Source: Symbiodinium kawagutii (lineage: Eukaryota; Sar; Dinophyceae; Suessiales; Symbiodiniaceae). From it: a DNA stretch of 64,000 bases. Below, piece after piece: positions 47,301-59,422 of this stretch; within the stretch, counting starts at the first letter, position 1, and each line of letters starts with the position of its first letter. The translations under genes were made by a program, and so were the position numbers. The stretch covers positions 1 to 64,000 of the forward strand of contig VSDK01008930.1 in the NCBI GenBank assembly GCA_009767595.1. Direction: 5' to 3'. The notes below the pieces were generated by a model that saw only the letters and a program-made list of their open reading frames with translations, ran no database searches and was not told the DNA's origin.

Positions 47301-50300
47301 TATGACTATCACCCACGGAATCGCCCCAGAAACCAGGTCATGTGAACGACAAGGATCAGCAAGCAACTCTGAACAACCTTGCCACTGCTTCGCACTGAGT
47401 GATGTCAGAGTTCCGATTCCCAGCTCGATACACCATCAACTGGGTCCTAGAAACTCACATCCTCGCACCGCTAGGCATCTCTGTTCATGCTGCCAAAAGG
47501 GTTGATTGGTGCCCCCTGCTTCGAGAACTGCCTCAGAATCCACGCTGTTACTGGGTGGACCAGCCACAGCATGATCCGCCATCGGCCACATGTCCTCACC
47601 TCTTTGGTGACGTCGTAACACAGCAGGGCCCCGACCTGAGGGCACCCGGGCTCACCACATGGCTGCCATGGGCCCTGAGGCCTGGTTGGTGGCTGGTGCT
47701 GGCTGCCCAAGCTCCCCAAGCGCAAGTCAATCATCATCCCCAGGTATGGTTGAAGAAACAAACACTTATGAACTCAAACCACCGACCAGTTTCCAAGAGA
47801 TTGGCAAAGGATGAACGTTTTGACAACTTAATAAGTTGGGAAGATTCAAAATTCTTCATCAACGGTTGGGATCAGCATCAATTGCAAGACAAACATGCAG
47901 GTCTACTGGCTGTCTTAGGATTCGAACATGATTGCAATCACTCTCCCAGCAGTGACAAATGGTCTTGCATCTGTTGTTTTAGGCTTGTGCTTCAACAAGA
48001 GTCAATGGAGTGAGCGTTTCCTAGGAATCTCTAGGCGTGTTGGTAAATTCACCCCTGCAACTACTGCTCGGTCGTGGTAACCCCCCTTTATGCTTAGTCA
48101 ACGAAAAAATACGAAGCCTCTATGTCTGTTTAGAGTCATCATGGTTTACCGTACTCAGTACTATCTATTTGTTCAACCAACCCATGGATTGCAGTGAATG
48201 CTGCTATGACTTTGTTCATTGCATCCACCTTTAAAAACTCCGTAATTAAGCTGCTTCAATGGTCCAGCTACATTCTGGTAAACTAAGCTGGAAGTGAGAA
48301 GTCCACCATAGAAATAGCTGGTGTAGTTCATAAAACGGGTGATTAACTTAGCGCAACCAGGTCAACCAGAGGTTAGTTCCTGATGTTCATCGGAACTATT
48401 CATCCGAAGCAGGATGCAGATCAACATGATTACCCTCTGGTAGCTTAACATGGCAATGGAAAATCCACCATAAATGGATCATTTCCCAGGGTTTCTCTAC
48501 TAAATATGGTGGTTCCATTGCCATGTTAAACTACCAGAGGGTAACTATGATCAACAGGGATCGGGGTACCAACCCCAAGGATCCGTCGGAGTCCGCTGGG
48601 GCATGGACTGCCCGTCGGTAGTGTGTGCTGGTGATGGCCTTGTACCTGGTGCACGAGCGCCAAACGACCCAAGGGGAAACTGAGCCATGCTTCATCAGGC
48701 TTCAATGGGTTAACTATATAATTATGGTTAGTTAGTGCTGCTTAATGATTCAATGCTTGATGTCATGCGTCCAAAGCTCAGGCACTCAGCGACAGGTTTG
48801 GAGTCATACTTCTTTCTCATCATTTTCTGGCTCTCATCACTATCATTTTGGATCAATGATCATTACACCTATGAACTACTATTTGTTGTACTCTATTTGC
48901 TAATACACTGTTGCTACCAGCAGTTGACAGTACGCAAAGAGATACAACTCACATAGCGGTTTCATTGCATTTTAGAGTAATCAATTAGTACTACACTAAT
49001 TATTCAAACAGTACACTATTGTACTATTGAACTATTGTCAAAACTAATTGACATGCCAAAATCATATTAAGCAATCATGACCAACCATTACAACAGATTC
49101 TTATCATGGTGATTATCAAACTATTACATCAACAAATTATCACACACACAATAATAAATTGTATGTCTAGCATGGTTGTAACTATTGTAAGCAAGTAGTC
49201 TCTATGGTAACTCCATATTCACAACAATCATCAGTATCAGCAAAGATTTACCCTCAAATATAGGGGGCCTCATTCCTATGGATCTATAACCATCCTGAAG
49301 TAGATAGAATATTCCCATGTTCAACTTGATTTTCTATCTACTTCAGGAGGGTTATAATCAAAGAATGTCACAGCCATTGCCATGGTAGTATCAAGAGGAC
49401 ATCTAGGATAATGAGCCATTCTGACAGCTAGATGCTCATTTCGCATTGTGAGAACCCACGAACCGATCCCACCGTGCCAGCCATCCCAACAACAGTCACT
49501 CGATTCGGCCCGCCTCTCTTGGCCAGCGGTGTCCCAGATCCTTAGGAGCTGCTGAGATGTTGGAGATGGTGGCGGATGGTGGCTGATGATGATGATGTTG
49601 TTGTTGATGATGATGACGACTATAGATCCTTAGTGATATGATCTGCTTGGTGGTTGAACCAGTCCTCTGAAACACATGCTGGTTAATTAATCAAGCAACC
49701 AGCCCTCAATATTGGGGATCGTACAACTCAATCCAACCACCATTCATGGCACTAGTGTTGGTTATCATCCCTTATTATCAACCACTATCAGCCATTGTAA
49801 AACCACCACCTAGTCATAATTATAGCCATTATATTCTTATAAACCCATGTAATTATCCCCTATGGCCAATATGGCCTAGAGCCAGAATCATCTCCAAAAG
49901 ATTGAAAATAAACCACATATTCGAAACTACCAGGCAGGTTTGCTATGGATTACACCGAGATTACCATCTGCAGCTCATAGGAATCGATTTGCAACGACAA
50001 CAAACTGTTTCATCCTCCATCTGATAGTAGGTCGTCGTCCCATGAACCCCCACATCGTTTTCCCAGTGGGTGGTCCCCACTTTTGCAAAGCTTGCAAGGT
50101 GAATCAGTGAGACATGGTGGCGTTGGTATCCCAGTGGTCCCAAGCCCGTCGAACATCAGTGGTGGGATCCCACCAGGGGTCTGATCATCTGCTAGGCCAC
50201 CATGGACGGCTCATCCGAGAGTCTGTGCTTTGACCTTGCGCCCATTTTGAAGCCTCGCACGGGCGGCAGTGATTTGGCGATGTGAATGAGAATATGCCTA

Positions 50301-53300
50301 TGTGATATGACTTATGTATATTGCAAATATTGCAAATATGTCCATCCTTAATTTGATAGTGTGCATATTCATCATCAGTACTGTTGAATGTATGCATGTA
50401 GATGTAGAATCGTGGAAAAAAAAACGGTCAAGATACACCATCACCATGTCATTCAATATTTTTTTTCTGCCAACCCTTCCGTCACTACAGAAAGGCTACC
50501 CCTGAAAGTCACCCAATATTTCTCCTATCGGTCATCTCGGCGCTGCTGCAGTGCAATGGATTTCTCCATAAAAATGTGCCCCAGGGAGTCGCGCAACGCG
50601 ATGGTTTCCCTACCATGGTCGGGTAGATCTTGGGATGATGACGACCCTTTCATGGAACATCACCAGCTTTTTTGAGCATTGCTACTCCAACTTTGGTGAT
50701 GTTAATAGCTGGTGCTGATGCCAACTATGCCAACTATGGGCATTAATCATCATTGCTACTCCAACAACCTGTGCCCTGCGTGAGTTAAACTAACAGCAAC
50801 CGATGTGGGTGTTTCAGCATCTTAGCCTTGCAGTGACTTCTTCAGTTTTTCCTACCCTATTTGAACCACCGTGTTCAACCATCCCACCACATGATACGAC
50901 AAGAAAACACCCTAAAGATGTCAGTGTCATGGCCTGTTTCCCCAAGAAAATTGCCAGTTTCATCCAGAAATTGCCGTTTCTTGGTGGGAAATCATCACGA
51001 ATCATCCACTGGTGATGGGTTGAGCCCACCGTTGCACCCCTGAGGTAGGACACCCACCTCCGCCCACCCCCCCATGCCCCGCGCACTTCACGATGCGTGT
51101 GGCGAACTCCACTCCCACCGTGGCAGTAGGTGCCTTTTTGAAGGCGCTTTGCAAGGGCGGTGCTTTGGGTCAGCTCCGGGAAGTTCTTAAAATATAGGGG
51201 ATCTTAGAAGAATAAGGAGTAAACTGTATATAGTTATACAGTTTATGATATTCTTATAGGTAAATTTTAGTGGTTAATGCTTTTATGGGTAACACTAAGA
51301 AGCATATTTTCGAGTTGCTAAGGTTTGGAAGTTTCTAAGAATAAGGGGCCCCCCCAGTTAAGATGGTTGGTCTATTGCTATAATTGGTTCATAAAGTGGG
51401 TGATTTAGGCATGATTTGTACCACATTGGTTGAATAGGATTATAGGATTACCATTATTGATGATTAATATCACAATCATTGATGAGTAATATCACAATCA
51501 TTGGTGTGGTGATGGTTAAACTTGGTCAAGAACTAATCGTCATTTAATTGTATCACTAATCATCACAATACGATTGATAGCCATCACACGACTTGGTATC
51601 ACTAATCTCTAAGTGATGGTTATTGCAGAATGCCTATTGAATAATTATTCAATGATATGATATTGAATGCTTAGTTCTGAATGGTTATCAAGGGTGCTAT
51701 TGTGAATGCAACAATCACAATTAATACTATCCCTCGTCATTAAATGATATCATTTGGATATTAGAAAATCTAATCATCAATGGCATTGTCGTTAATGAAA
51801 CATGGCTGAGAATGGTTGACAATCATGGCGGTTGTGATGTTCATCAAAATGACATTGGAATCACACCAGTGATATCCAGTGATTTTTACTGGTATTCGAC
51901 CTGACAGTATTGACCTTGGCATTAGCCTTGGTATTATCAATGATTTTTAAACGTGGTTCATACTGCTAGGTTGGTTCATACTGGCATTAGCATTGTTGGT
52001 TCATACCGCTAGGTGATCAGTGCTGAATGCCAGTCCAACCACGTGACAGGTCATCAGAAAAGGCACGGTGCTGCGGTGAACTCCCAGGGCTTCAAGGATA
52101 AAACCACTGAACTTTCCAGATTCCAGCCATGCAGAGTCGGGAAAGGCCCTCATCTGCGCACACCAAAAAACACTCATCTGCGCACACAAAAAACATTCAT
52201 CTGCGCACACCAAAAAAGACACTCATCTACGCACACCACTTGGGGTCAACATTCTGTATTTAGGGTTAACATTGGGGAAAGGGGACATGGGGACATGGGG
52301 TTTAGGGGGGCATGGGGTCTTTCTATGGAGGGGCAGCAAAGACCGCTCCTTCTCCATTCATCATTTAGGGTGAACATTGGGGACGGGGGACATGGGGACA
52401 TGGGGTTTAGGGGGGGATGGGGACATGGGGACATGGGGACATGTCGTCCTGATCATCATCAGTATCAAAAAACGGCGCTAACACTCAAAAAAGAATTCTG
52501 AAGACTGCTTAGCAAGGTCACCCTGACCAAAGCCCATGCCCTCAATGCATTGGTCAGCTTCTGAAGGTTGCTAGAACGTACAACTTTGTACTGTACTATA
52601 GCGTCCCACTCTGTATTACAACCTACTACGCTGTACTTCAACATGTTTGCTACCTTCTACAAGACAAGGGGCCATCTATACACGCAGAAAACCAGTCATC
52701 TGTACACGCTTACAAGACATCTGACAATCAGCTGATGTTCCATTTAAATTGCGAAAAGCACATGCAGGACCATTACATGTACTCAAAGCACCTCCCCTGC
52801 CATACAAAGTGACACTTGCAAGACATTGGACAATCAGCTAATGTTCCGTTTACATTGCGGAAAGCATGTGGAACACGAGCGTATGTACTTAAAGTACCAC
52901 GCCTGCCACACAAAGTCACACTTGCAAGACATCTGACAATCAGCTGATGTTCCGTTTACATTGCTGAAAGCATGTGCAAGACGAGCCCATGTACTTAAAG
53001 TACCACGCCTGCCACACAAAGTCACACTTGCAAGACATCTGACAATCAGCTGATGTTCCATTTACGGTGCGGCAAGCACATGCAGGACGACTACATGCAC
53101 TCAAAGTACTACGCCTGCCACAAGCAAAGGCCGCGTGCACAGATGACCTGCCACAACCAAAGGCCGCGTGCACAGATGAGGGGTTTTCCGCGTGCACAGA
53201 CGAGGGGTTTTCCGCGTCGTAGCTGCTAATCAATCCATGATCAACAACCTTTGTTGGTTATTTAGCTGGTTATTCAAAATCATTTGAAAGCTGGATAACC

Positions 53301-53942
53301 ATCAAACCTTATAAGTTGGCAACCCTTCTCAGTTGCTTATCAACCATCACATCTATAAGATCTATGAGTTGGTAACCCTTATCAGCTGCTTCTGGACCAT
53401 CCTCCACATCTAGAGATCTACTTCAGCCGCTCCAGCCGTGGCCGTGCCTTGGGAAGTCTACTTTTGACATACCGTGAGAGCAGGTGAGTCTTACCCACCG
53501 TGGCGTCGCCCACCAAAACGACCTGCGGCTGAGAGACACATCGGCGCCGTGGGGTAACCGTGGAACCATGGATGGAAGTGGGGAATCTAACCTGGCTGAA
53601 ATTCCACTTCCTACAAGAGTGTAGGCGGGTTACATTCCCCAGTATTGGGTACATTGATCATCCACCTATCTTGGTTGGCTTTTCCTTTTGGAAATGGATG
53701 ATCTGGTCGGGAACGATAAGGGGTTTTCATGTAACCATGGGGAGTGCTAGTTCACCCAATTTGAACAGGTAGCCCACTTATGATCATTACTAGTAGCCGT
53801 AACCATGGTGGCTTTCAAATAAGAAATGCTGGGAGGGGACATATCAGCGATACAGTGGATAGGCAGCTGTGAGATGATCGAAGACGGCTAACACGCACCA
53901 CGGCACAGCCTTGTAGAATTGGTCATAGTCATCTTCAGCCAT
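44318..53942 (-). CDS. Rab11-like small GTPase in at least twelve micro-exons
   Basis: Rab GTPases cycle between GTP and GDP forms and direct vesicle traffic; the Rab11 group acts in recycling and secretion. Exons from the start: 53910-53942 (MAEDDYDQFYK), 53448-53522 (VVLVGDATVGKTHLLSRYV...), 51087-51133 (TATVGVEFATRIV), 50224-50253 (LQNGRKVKA), 49514-49540 (IWDTAGQE), 48609-48645 (YKAITSTHYRRA), 47600-47635 (VGALLCYDVTKE), 47414-47446 (DPVDGVSSWES), 46175-46212 (ELRQSAEPDIVI), 45448-45499 (LVGNKVDLADKDPASRQ), 44548-44618 (contains EFANLNGLFFYEVRCA) and, less surely, 44318-44366 (PWTGIGPVATILAKLA). P-loop, switch I, WDTAGQE and NKVD are intact. The usual ETSA box is EVRCA. Every join is in phase; donors are GC (exons 1, 2, 5, 10, 11), GA (4, 8) and GT (3, 6, 7, 9). 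About 176 residues are recovered; the prenylated cysteine tail was not found. Confidence 0.87.
48431..48544. mobile_element. MITE-like element with 29-bp terminal inverted repeats
   Basis: TACCCTCTGGTAGCTTAACA at the left end continues to ATGGCAATGG and is matched at the right end by its near-perfect reverse complement (one or two mismatches over about 29 bp). The core is about 55 bp and non-coding. It lies in a Rab intron, 65 bp downstream of exon 6 on the coding strand. Confidence 0.7.
49284..49357. mobile_element. Second hairpin element, about 25-bp arms
   Basis: ATAACCATCCTGAAGTAGAT and the GATAGAA that follows pair with the reverse complement of TTCTATCTACTTCAGGAGGG and TTAT. The loop is about 22 nt. 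It lies in the next Rab intron. It may be a different MITE family. Confidence 0.6.
52150..52240. repeat. Minisatellite of about 25 bp (CATCTGCGCACACCAAAAAA)
   Basis: Four imperfect copies in a Rab intron. Confidence 0.75.
52262..52442. repeat. G-rich GGGGACAT / GGTTTAGGGGG repeat
   Basis: Two blocks of GGGGACATGGGGACATGGGG with TTTAGGG words flank a unique piece. The strand is rich in G runs that could form quadruplexes. The TTTAGGG words match the plant/alga-type telomere unit but are not in tandem, so this is not a telomere. Confidence 0.7.
52705..53135. repeat. Four tandem copies of a unit of about 107 bp
   Basis: GACAATCAGCTGATGTTCC and the following word GCATGTGCAAGACGA recur at spacings of about 106-108 bp, with the last copy diverging. 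The array sits in the second Rab intron. Open frames here are repeats of themselves and not genes. Confidence 0.85.
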
Positions 53943-54174
53943 GGTCCCTGCGGCACAAGTTGCGCTTCGGTGCGGAAGTTGAGATCCACCCCAGCATCAG
54001 GATTGATCCTTTTTTCTAGTGGCCCAGCTCCAATGCGATTCTTCCAATCCATGATGGTTAGTAGTCAATGGTGGATTAAACCACTAGCATTCATCCACCG
54101 CTAACCCCAACTATACAGTGGTCTAACCACCATGAACCACTAGCATTAACCCCAACTGTACCTAGTTCGGTAGA

Positions 54175-55838
54175 TTATTGGTGGATTAACTACCATTAAC
54201 CCAATTCATCCACCATTAACCACCATCAACCACTACTAACTCCCATCATTAACCCACATTAATCCACTTCATCCACCATTAACCACCATCAACCACTACT
54301 CACTCCCATTATTAACCCACATTAAATCCGATTCATCCACCATTAACCACTATCAACCACTACTCACTCCCATTATTAACCCACATTAAATCCGATTCAT
54401 CCACCATTAACCACTATCAACCACTACTCACTCCCATTATTAACCCACATTAAATCCGATTCATCCACCATTAACCACTATCAACCACTACTCACTCCCA
54501 TTATTAACCCACATTAAATCCGATTCATCCACCATTAACCACTATCAACCACTACTCACTCCCATTATTAACCCACATTAAATCCGATTCATCCACCATT
54601 AACCACTATCAACCACTACTCACTCCCATTATTAACCCACATTAAATCCGATTCATCCACCATTAACCACTATCAACCACTACTCACTCCCATTATTAAC
54701 CCACATTAAATCCGATTCATCCACCATTAACCACTATCAACCACTACTCACTCCCATTATTAACCCACATTAAATCCGATTCATCCACCATTAACCACTA
54801 TCAACCACTACTCACTCCCATTATTAACCCACATTAAATCCGATTCATCCACCATTAACCACTATCAACCACTACTCACTCCCATTATTAACCCACATTA
54901 AATCCGATTCATCCACCATTAACCACTATCAACCACTACTCACTCCCATTATTAACCCACATTAAATCCGATTCATCCACCATTAACCACTATCAACCAC
55001 TACTCACTCCCATTATTAACCCACATTAAATCCGATTCATCCACCATTAACCACTATCAACCACTACTCACTCCCATTATTAACCCACATTAAATCCGAT
55101 TCATCCACCATTAACCACTATCAACCACTACTCACTCCCATTATTAACCCACATTAAATCCGATTCATCCACCATTAACCACTATCAACCACTACTCACT
55201 CCCATTATTAACCCACATTAAATCCGATTCATCCACCATTAACCACTATCAACCACTACTCACTCCCATTATTAACCCACATTAAATCCGATTCATCCAC
55301 CATTAACCACTATCAACCACTACTCACTCCCATTATTAACCCACATTAAATCCGATTCATCCACCATTAACCACTATCAACCACTACTCACTCCCATTAT
55401 TAACCCACATTAAATCCGATTCATCCACCATTAACCACTATCAACCACTACTCACTCCCATTATTAACCCACATTAAATCCGATTCATCCACCATTAACC
55501 ACTATCAACCACTACTCACTCCCATTATTAACCCACATTAAATCCGATTCATCCACCATTAACCACTATCAACCACTACTCACTCCCATTATTAACCCAC
55601 ATTAAATCCGATTCATCCACCATTAACCACCATCAACCACTACTCACTCCCATTATTAACCCACATTAAAATCCGACTCATCCACCATTAACCACCTTCA
55701 ACCACTACTAACTCCCATTATTAACCCACATTAAATCCAATTCATCCACCATCAACCACCATCAACCACTACTCACTCCCATTATTAACCCACATTAAAT
55801 CCGATTCATCCACCATTAACCACCATCAACCACTACGG
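54175..55838. repeat. 64-bp satellite array, about 26 copies
   Basis: The unit begins ATTAAATCCGATTCATCCAC and contains CATTAACCACTATCAACCAC. The period is exactly 64 bp through most of the array, and the inner copies look identical. Edge copies diverge (CACCATCAACC variants, missing or added bases), the pattern expected from unequal exchange. It ends about 230 bp upstream of the Rab start codon. No spacers vary, so it is not a CRISPR array. Confidence 0.97.
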
Positions 55839-55839
55839 T

Positions 55840-56084
55840 CGATGACTGTGTTAAGAAAATTTATTAAACAAGAAAATAGACTCTAATTTTTGGGGAGAGT
55901 AATTTACTAGACTCTATTTTTGGGAATTTTTTTTTTTACAAGTAACTACGTTTATAATTACAATTAATGAATTACTAACAAGCATATAATATGATTTATG
56001 AATAAATAATTGTTTGATGTAAATGCATTTGTAAGTAATAATAATTATCTGATTTAGATATGTATTCAACAAAAAAATGTAGAG
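55840..56084. other. AT-rich boundary
   Basis: AT-rich sequence with a short direct repeat (TAGACTCTA.TTTTTGGGG twice, about 45 bp apart) separates the satellite from the next block. No gene seen. Confidence 0.5.
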
Positions 56085-56138
56085 CTCGATGAGGGCCGCC
56101 GCCGCGTTGTCTTTCAGCCTGCAGCCGACGAGGAGGAG
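56085..56138 (+). CDS. Orphan exon resembling the B/D exons of the tandem-module gene
   Basis: An AG-preceded, phase-0 open piece with a GT donor encodes LDEGRRRVVFQPAADEEE. This combines the D-exon entry (DEGRAV) with the B-exon core (F.PAAD.E). No matching E, A or C exon was seen nearby. It could be a stray copy from a related gene, or chance. Confidence 0.35.
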
Positions 56139-57377
56139 GTGAATTTCATGGGTGAATTTCAAGAATAGGGGAACCAGCATCATTAATAAATTGTCGGGTG
56201 TTTTTTCCAAATTAACCACAGGGAGTGAGCTGCTAATAGGATTCTCTGCGCAAATTGGGATCTGAAACTGGTCTGAAATTCCTTGAAACATCAGCCAAAC
56301 ATAGGCCTTAACTGCAAATGAATGGACGGGCAGGACCCAATATAGGAGGTTGTGACCTGCCTGGTCGGAACCTTCCGTCTTCCTGGAATTTTAGGAAGTT
56401 GCGACGTGCCATCATGAATCCTTATCTTCATCTTCCTTTTTAAGAGGTTGTGACCTGCCTGGTCGGAACCTTCAGTCTTCCTCGAATTTTAGTAAGTTGT
56501 GACCGGCCATCATGGAACCATATCCAAAACTTGAACCCGGGGCTCGTGTTTCATGGTGTTGGGGACCTGTTTCAGACCCCTGCTGGGAGGGTCACCTGGC
56601 TATCATGAAGGGCTATCATGACCAAGGAACGTCTGCATTTTTGAAATCTATTACCCACGATTTAGTGTCAGCATTGGTTTTTGAAGCCTTTGATTGCCAC
56701 GTAACCGAAATTGTTTACATAGTAAAGCCACGGAAAAATTCTACAAATTAACCAACAGATGTCAATGCCTGCCCCGGGTCTCCAAGGGCGCAAGACATGC
56801 AACTAAGCTTGCATATCCCCCCACCATCCTTCGACAGAGCCACATCACCATGGGTCATCCAGCCTCGTACTCCAAAACAGAGCCATCGTCCCTGACGTTG
56901 CCCCTGATGATGGCCTGGAGAAGAGACGGATCAAGGCTGTAAACCTTGATGGTTGATGGTCCATGTGTTCAAGCACGCTAGAAATTTATTACAATCATGA
57001 TTGCGGGAGGGGCGCTTAACATCTCATACTTGACGGTTTCAGACCTGTTTCAGACCTGTTTCAGACCCCTGGTGGGAGCGTCACCCGCAACGATGCTTGG
57101 CAAGGCAATTTGTGCGCACATGGTCCCGTGGCCCCGGAAGTCCAAGGGCGCACGCGAGTCATCCTACGAACACGCTGCCAAGAATCAGATGGCATTGAGA
57201 AAAGGCCATTCCTATTTGTTCAGTTGGAACGAATTATAGTGCCTGTTGGTACCAAATCAGCCAGTATCAACCGTTATCATGACAAACGCTCCAGGCCCTC
57301 AGCCCACCAGGCAAACCGCGATGTATTTTTTGCAACCGCAGCCGCACCTCATCTGAGCGCAGACCAAGCGAGCGACA
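56139..57377. other. Repeat-rich stretch downstream of the transposase-like gene
   Basis: It contains two GGTTGTGACCTGCCTGGTCGG blocks (56347 and about 56447), TTTCAGACC/GGTCTGAAA words and two copies of the CCCCGG..TCCAAGGGC motif. No exon could be supported. Confidence 0.5.
56636..56790 (+). repeat. Dispersed repeat, copy 1
   Basis: Aligns by eye with 61430-61619: ACCCACGATTTAGTGT, GGTTTTTGAAGCCTTTGATT, CCGAAATTGTTTACATAGTA, AAATTCTACAAATTAACC, and the closing GCCCCGGGTCTCCAAGGGCG. Together with the second copy it defines a mobile or introner-like family. Confidence 0.65.
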
Positions 57378-59422
57378 CTATACATCTTCCCAGCCGTCGC
57401 TCAAGCCCAGTTTCTGCGCCGCTTCTCTGAGGCTTTGCATTTGGACGATTTTTCCACTCAGCCGCTTCGGGTGTTGGATCGCGGTACCCTCTTTTGCAAA
57501 GCTGCATAGCATCTTCGCGCCAGCTTGACCCTTCCCCTTTTTTTGGGCATTCTGTAGCATTCCCATTAACTCTGCCACGGACACTGGATCTCCCATGGCA
57601 GCTGCCTCCTCAGGGGCATGGGGTGAAGCATCCACGCCTTCCACATCTGATGGCACGCTTTCTGCATCCGAGGAAGAGGAGGAAGAAGATGAGCTTGAAC
57701 TTGAAGTGGATGAGCTTGCCGACTGTGACATGCTCTCTTCAATCTCAGCTGGCTTGTCCATTTTCCAACTGGAGGCAATCACTTCTTCAAGGCCTTCCCA
57801 ATGCTTGTACTCTTGAAGCATGAAGCACGGGTTGCTCTCCACCGTAGGCGGGTTGGAGCCGTCCAGGCCGAGCAGTAGACCGGATGCCTTGCAGCAATTC
57901 CAATGCTGCTTTTTCTTCTCTTCAATGTACTTGGCTCGAGCATTTCCGATCCAATGGGTCATGTACACCCGACGGTCTTTGGCTGTCAAGGACCCAAAGG
58001 ACTCGAAATTGTCGTCGGTCCTCAAGAAATCTAGTTGTTGCTCCTTGACCAAGTCTTTCACCTGCTTGCCCACGTGCCGGTCTACCATCTGCCACACATG
58101 TGTGGCGCCGCAAGGTCCATGTAACGCGACAGTTCCACACTGCTCCATGCTACTTTTGAAGCTTTGCGATCTTTGGGGATCCACCGAATCTAGCGTCAGG
58201 AGAATGGGTGTGGCACCAAAAGCCGTCTGCTTGAACTCTTGCCAGATTTTCACCCAAGCCTCATTTGCCACTCGGTTCCTGAGAACGCAAGCCGAATGCT
58301 AATATTCAAGCATGTTGCCAGCTACATCAACAGGTCATCACGGAAACAACCAAAGGGGGTCTGATACTTCATTAGCCCACGCTGGTTGTGACATGGTGAT
58401 GGACGCCCCGGAATTCCAAGGGCTATCTACACTTTCTTTTACGCCCATGCCTACCTTGATGCTTCAACCTTTTCGATGAATGCTGCCAAGAAGGTCCCAC
58501 ATCATAGTCAACATTCACCGTGCTCCTGAAACATGTCTTCGGCCTCCACTCATCATTAAAGCGAGATCTGTTCATTTTACCAACGAATAATACACTAGAC
58601 TATACTTGTATGAAAGAATTTGAACTCCCTATTTCAACCTGGGGTCCCACCCCTCCCGTTGTGTTCAGACAAGCTACAAATATGCCTTTGGTGTCCAAAC
58701 GACTCGAACATCAGGGTGGTAGGACAATTTCTCTTCTTCGCTCACCTGGCCTTTCCCGCGGAAGAACACAATGATGGGCATCTGCGGCTGCTCCAAGTCG
58801 CAGGACAGCGTCACATCGATGGTGCAATACCTTTTCGACCATGCAGAGGGGCCAGTCTTCACGTGCACGCAGCCCGATGCCCGCTCGGACGGGGCTGCCC
58901 ACGTAGTGCCTTCTCCAGACGTGTCGAACGCTATGCCGATTTGATCGCGGTTGAAGCGTTGGGGTGGTTTGTAATGGCCCCAGACATAATGTGGCTCCGA
59001 TGGAACCTCGCCGGGAGGCTGCTGGAGCACTGTCCAACGTAACATGTCCGCCCACTTTTGCATGATTGCACTATCGTCCGCAGCACTGGAGGAACGCTTC
59101 TTGGTTGGACGGCGGGGCTTCCAGCCGCAACCTTGAAACCATCTTGACACCCACATAGCATTTGGTTTCCATATTTGACCGGTTTTCCGAACGATGGGCC
59201 ACTGCAGGCTTTGCTTCTTCGAGTCAATCTTGTCATATATTTTTCGGCACACTACCAAAGCATGGGCTGTCGTCAGCTTCCGCGCTTCTCTGCGGCAAGC
59301 TTTCATGGCTTTGCTCAGGCGCTTGTGCAGATGCATCACTAGCTTGTTTGCTCGCATCCATCCCTTTTTCTGCTTCCCCAGCTTGCAAGTCTTCTCCTTC
59401 GCGGCCCGTTTGGTGAGGTCGC
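57378..59422 (-). CDS. Transposase-like gene, exons 6-7 (DDE domain)
   Basis: Exon 6 (58678-59422) carries RWFQGCGWKPRRPTKKRSS, like the end of a CENP-B-type helix-turn-helix. Then comes the first DDE half (RFNRDQIGIAFDTSGEG, PIIVFFRGKGQ, VRVVWTPKAY). Intron 58677-58279 has a GT donor and CAG acceptor, and the join restores AYLNRVANEAW. Exon 7 (57378-58278) carries the second half (ATPILLTLDSVDPQRSQSF, THVWQMVDRHVGKQVKDLV) and a tail with about 20 serines. The third acidic position reads D (DDD rather than DDE). Confidence 0.75.

Noticed and set aside
47399-48013. 204-codon plus-strand open frame
   Set aside because: It lies antisense to Rab exons 7 and 8, has no family, and the minus-strand exons there have exact phase and family motifs.
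52262-52442. Telomere-like TTTAGGG
   Set aside because: The words are single copies inside a GGGGACAT minisatellite, not a tandem telomere array.
54175-55838. CRISPR-like array
   Set aside because: The 64-bp period is a plain tandem repeat with no variable spacers, in a eukaryotic context with no cas genes.
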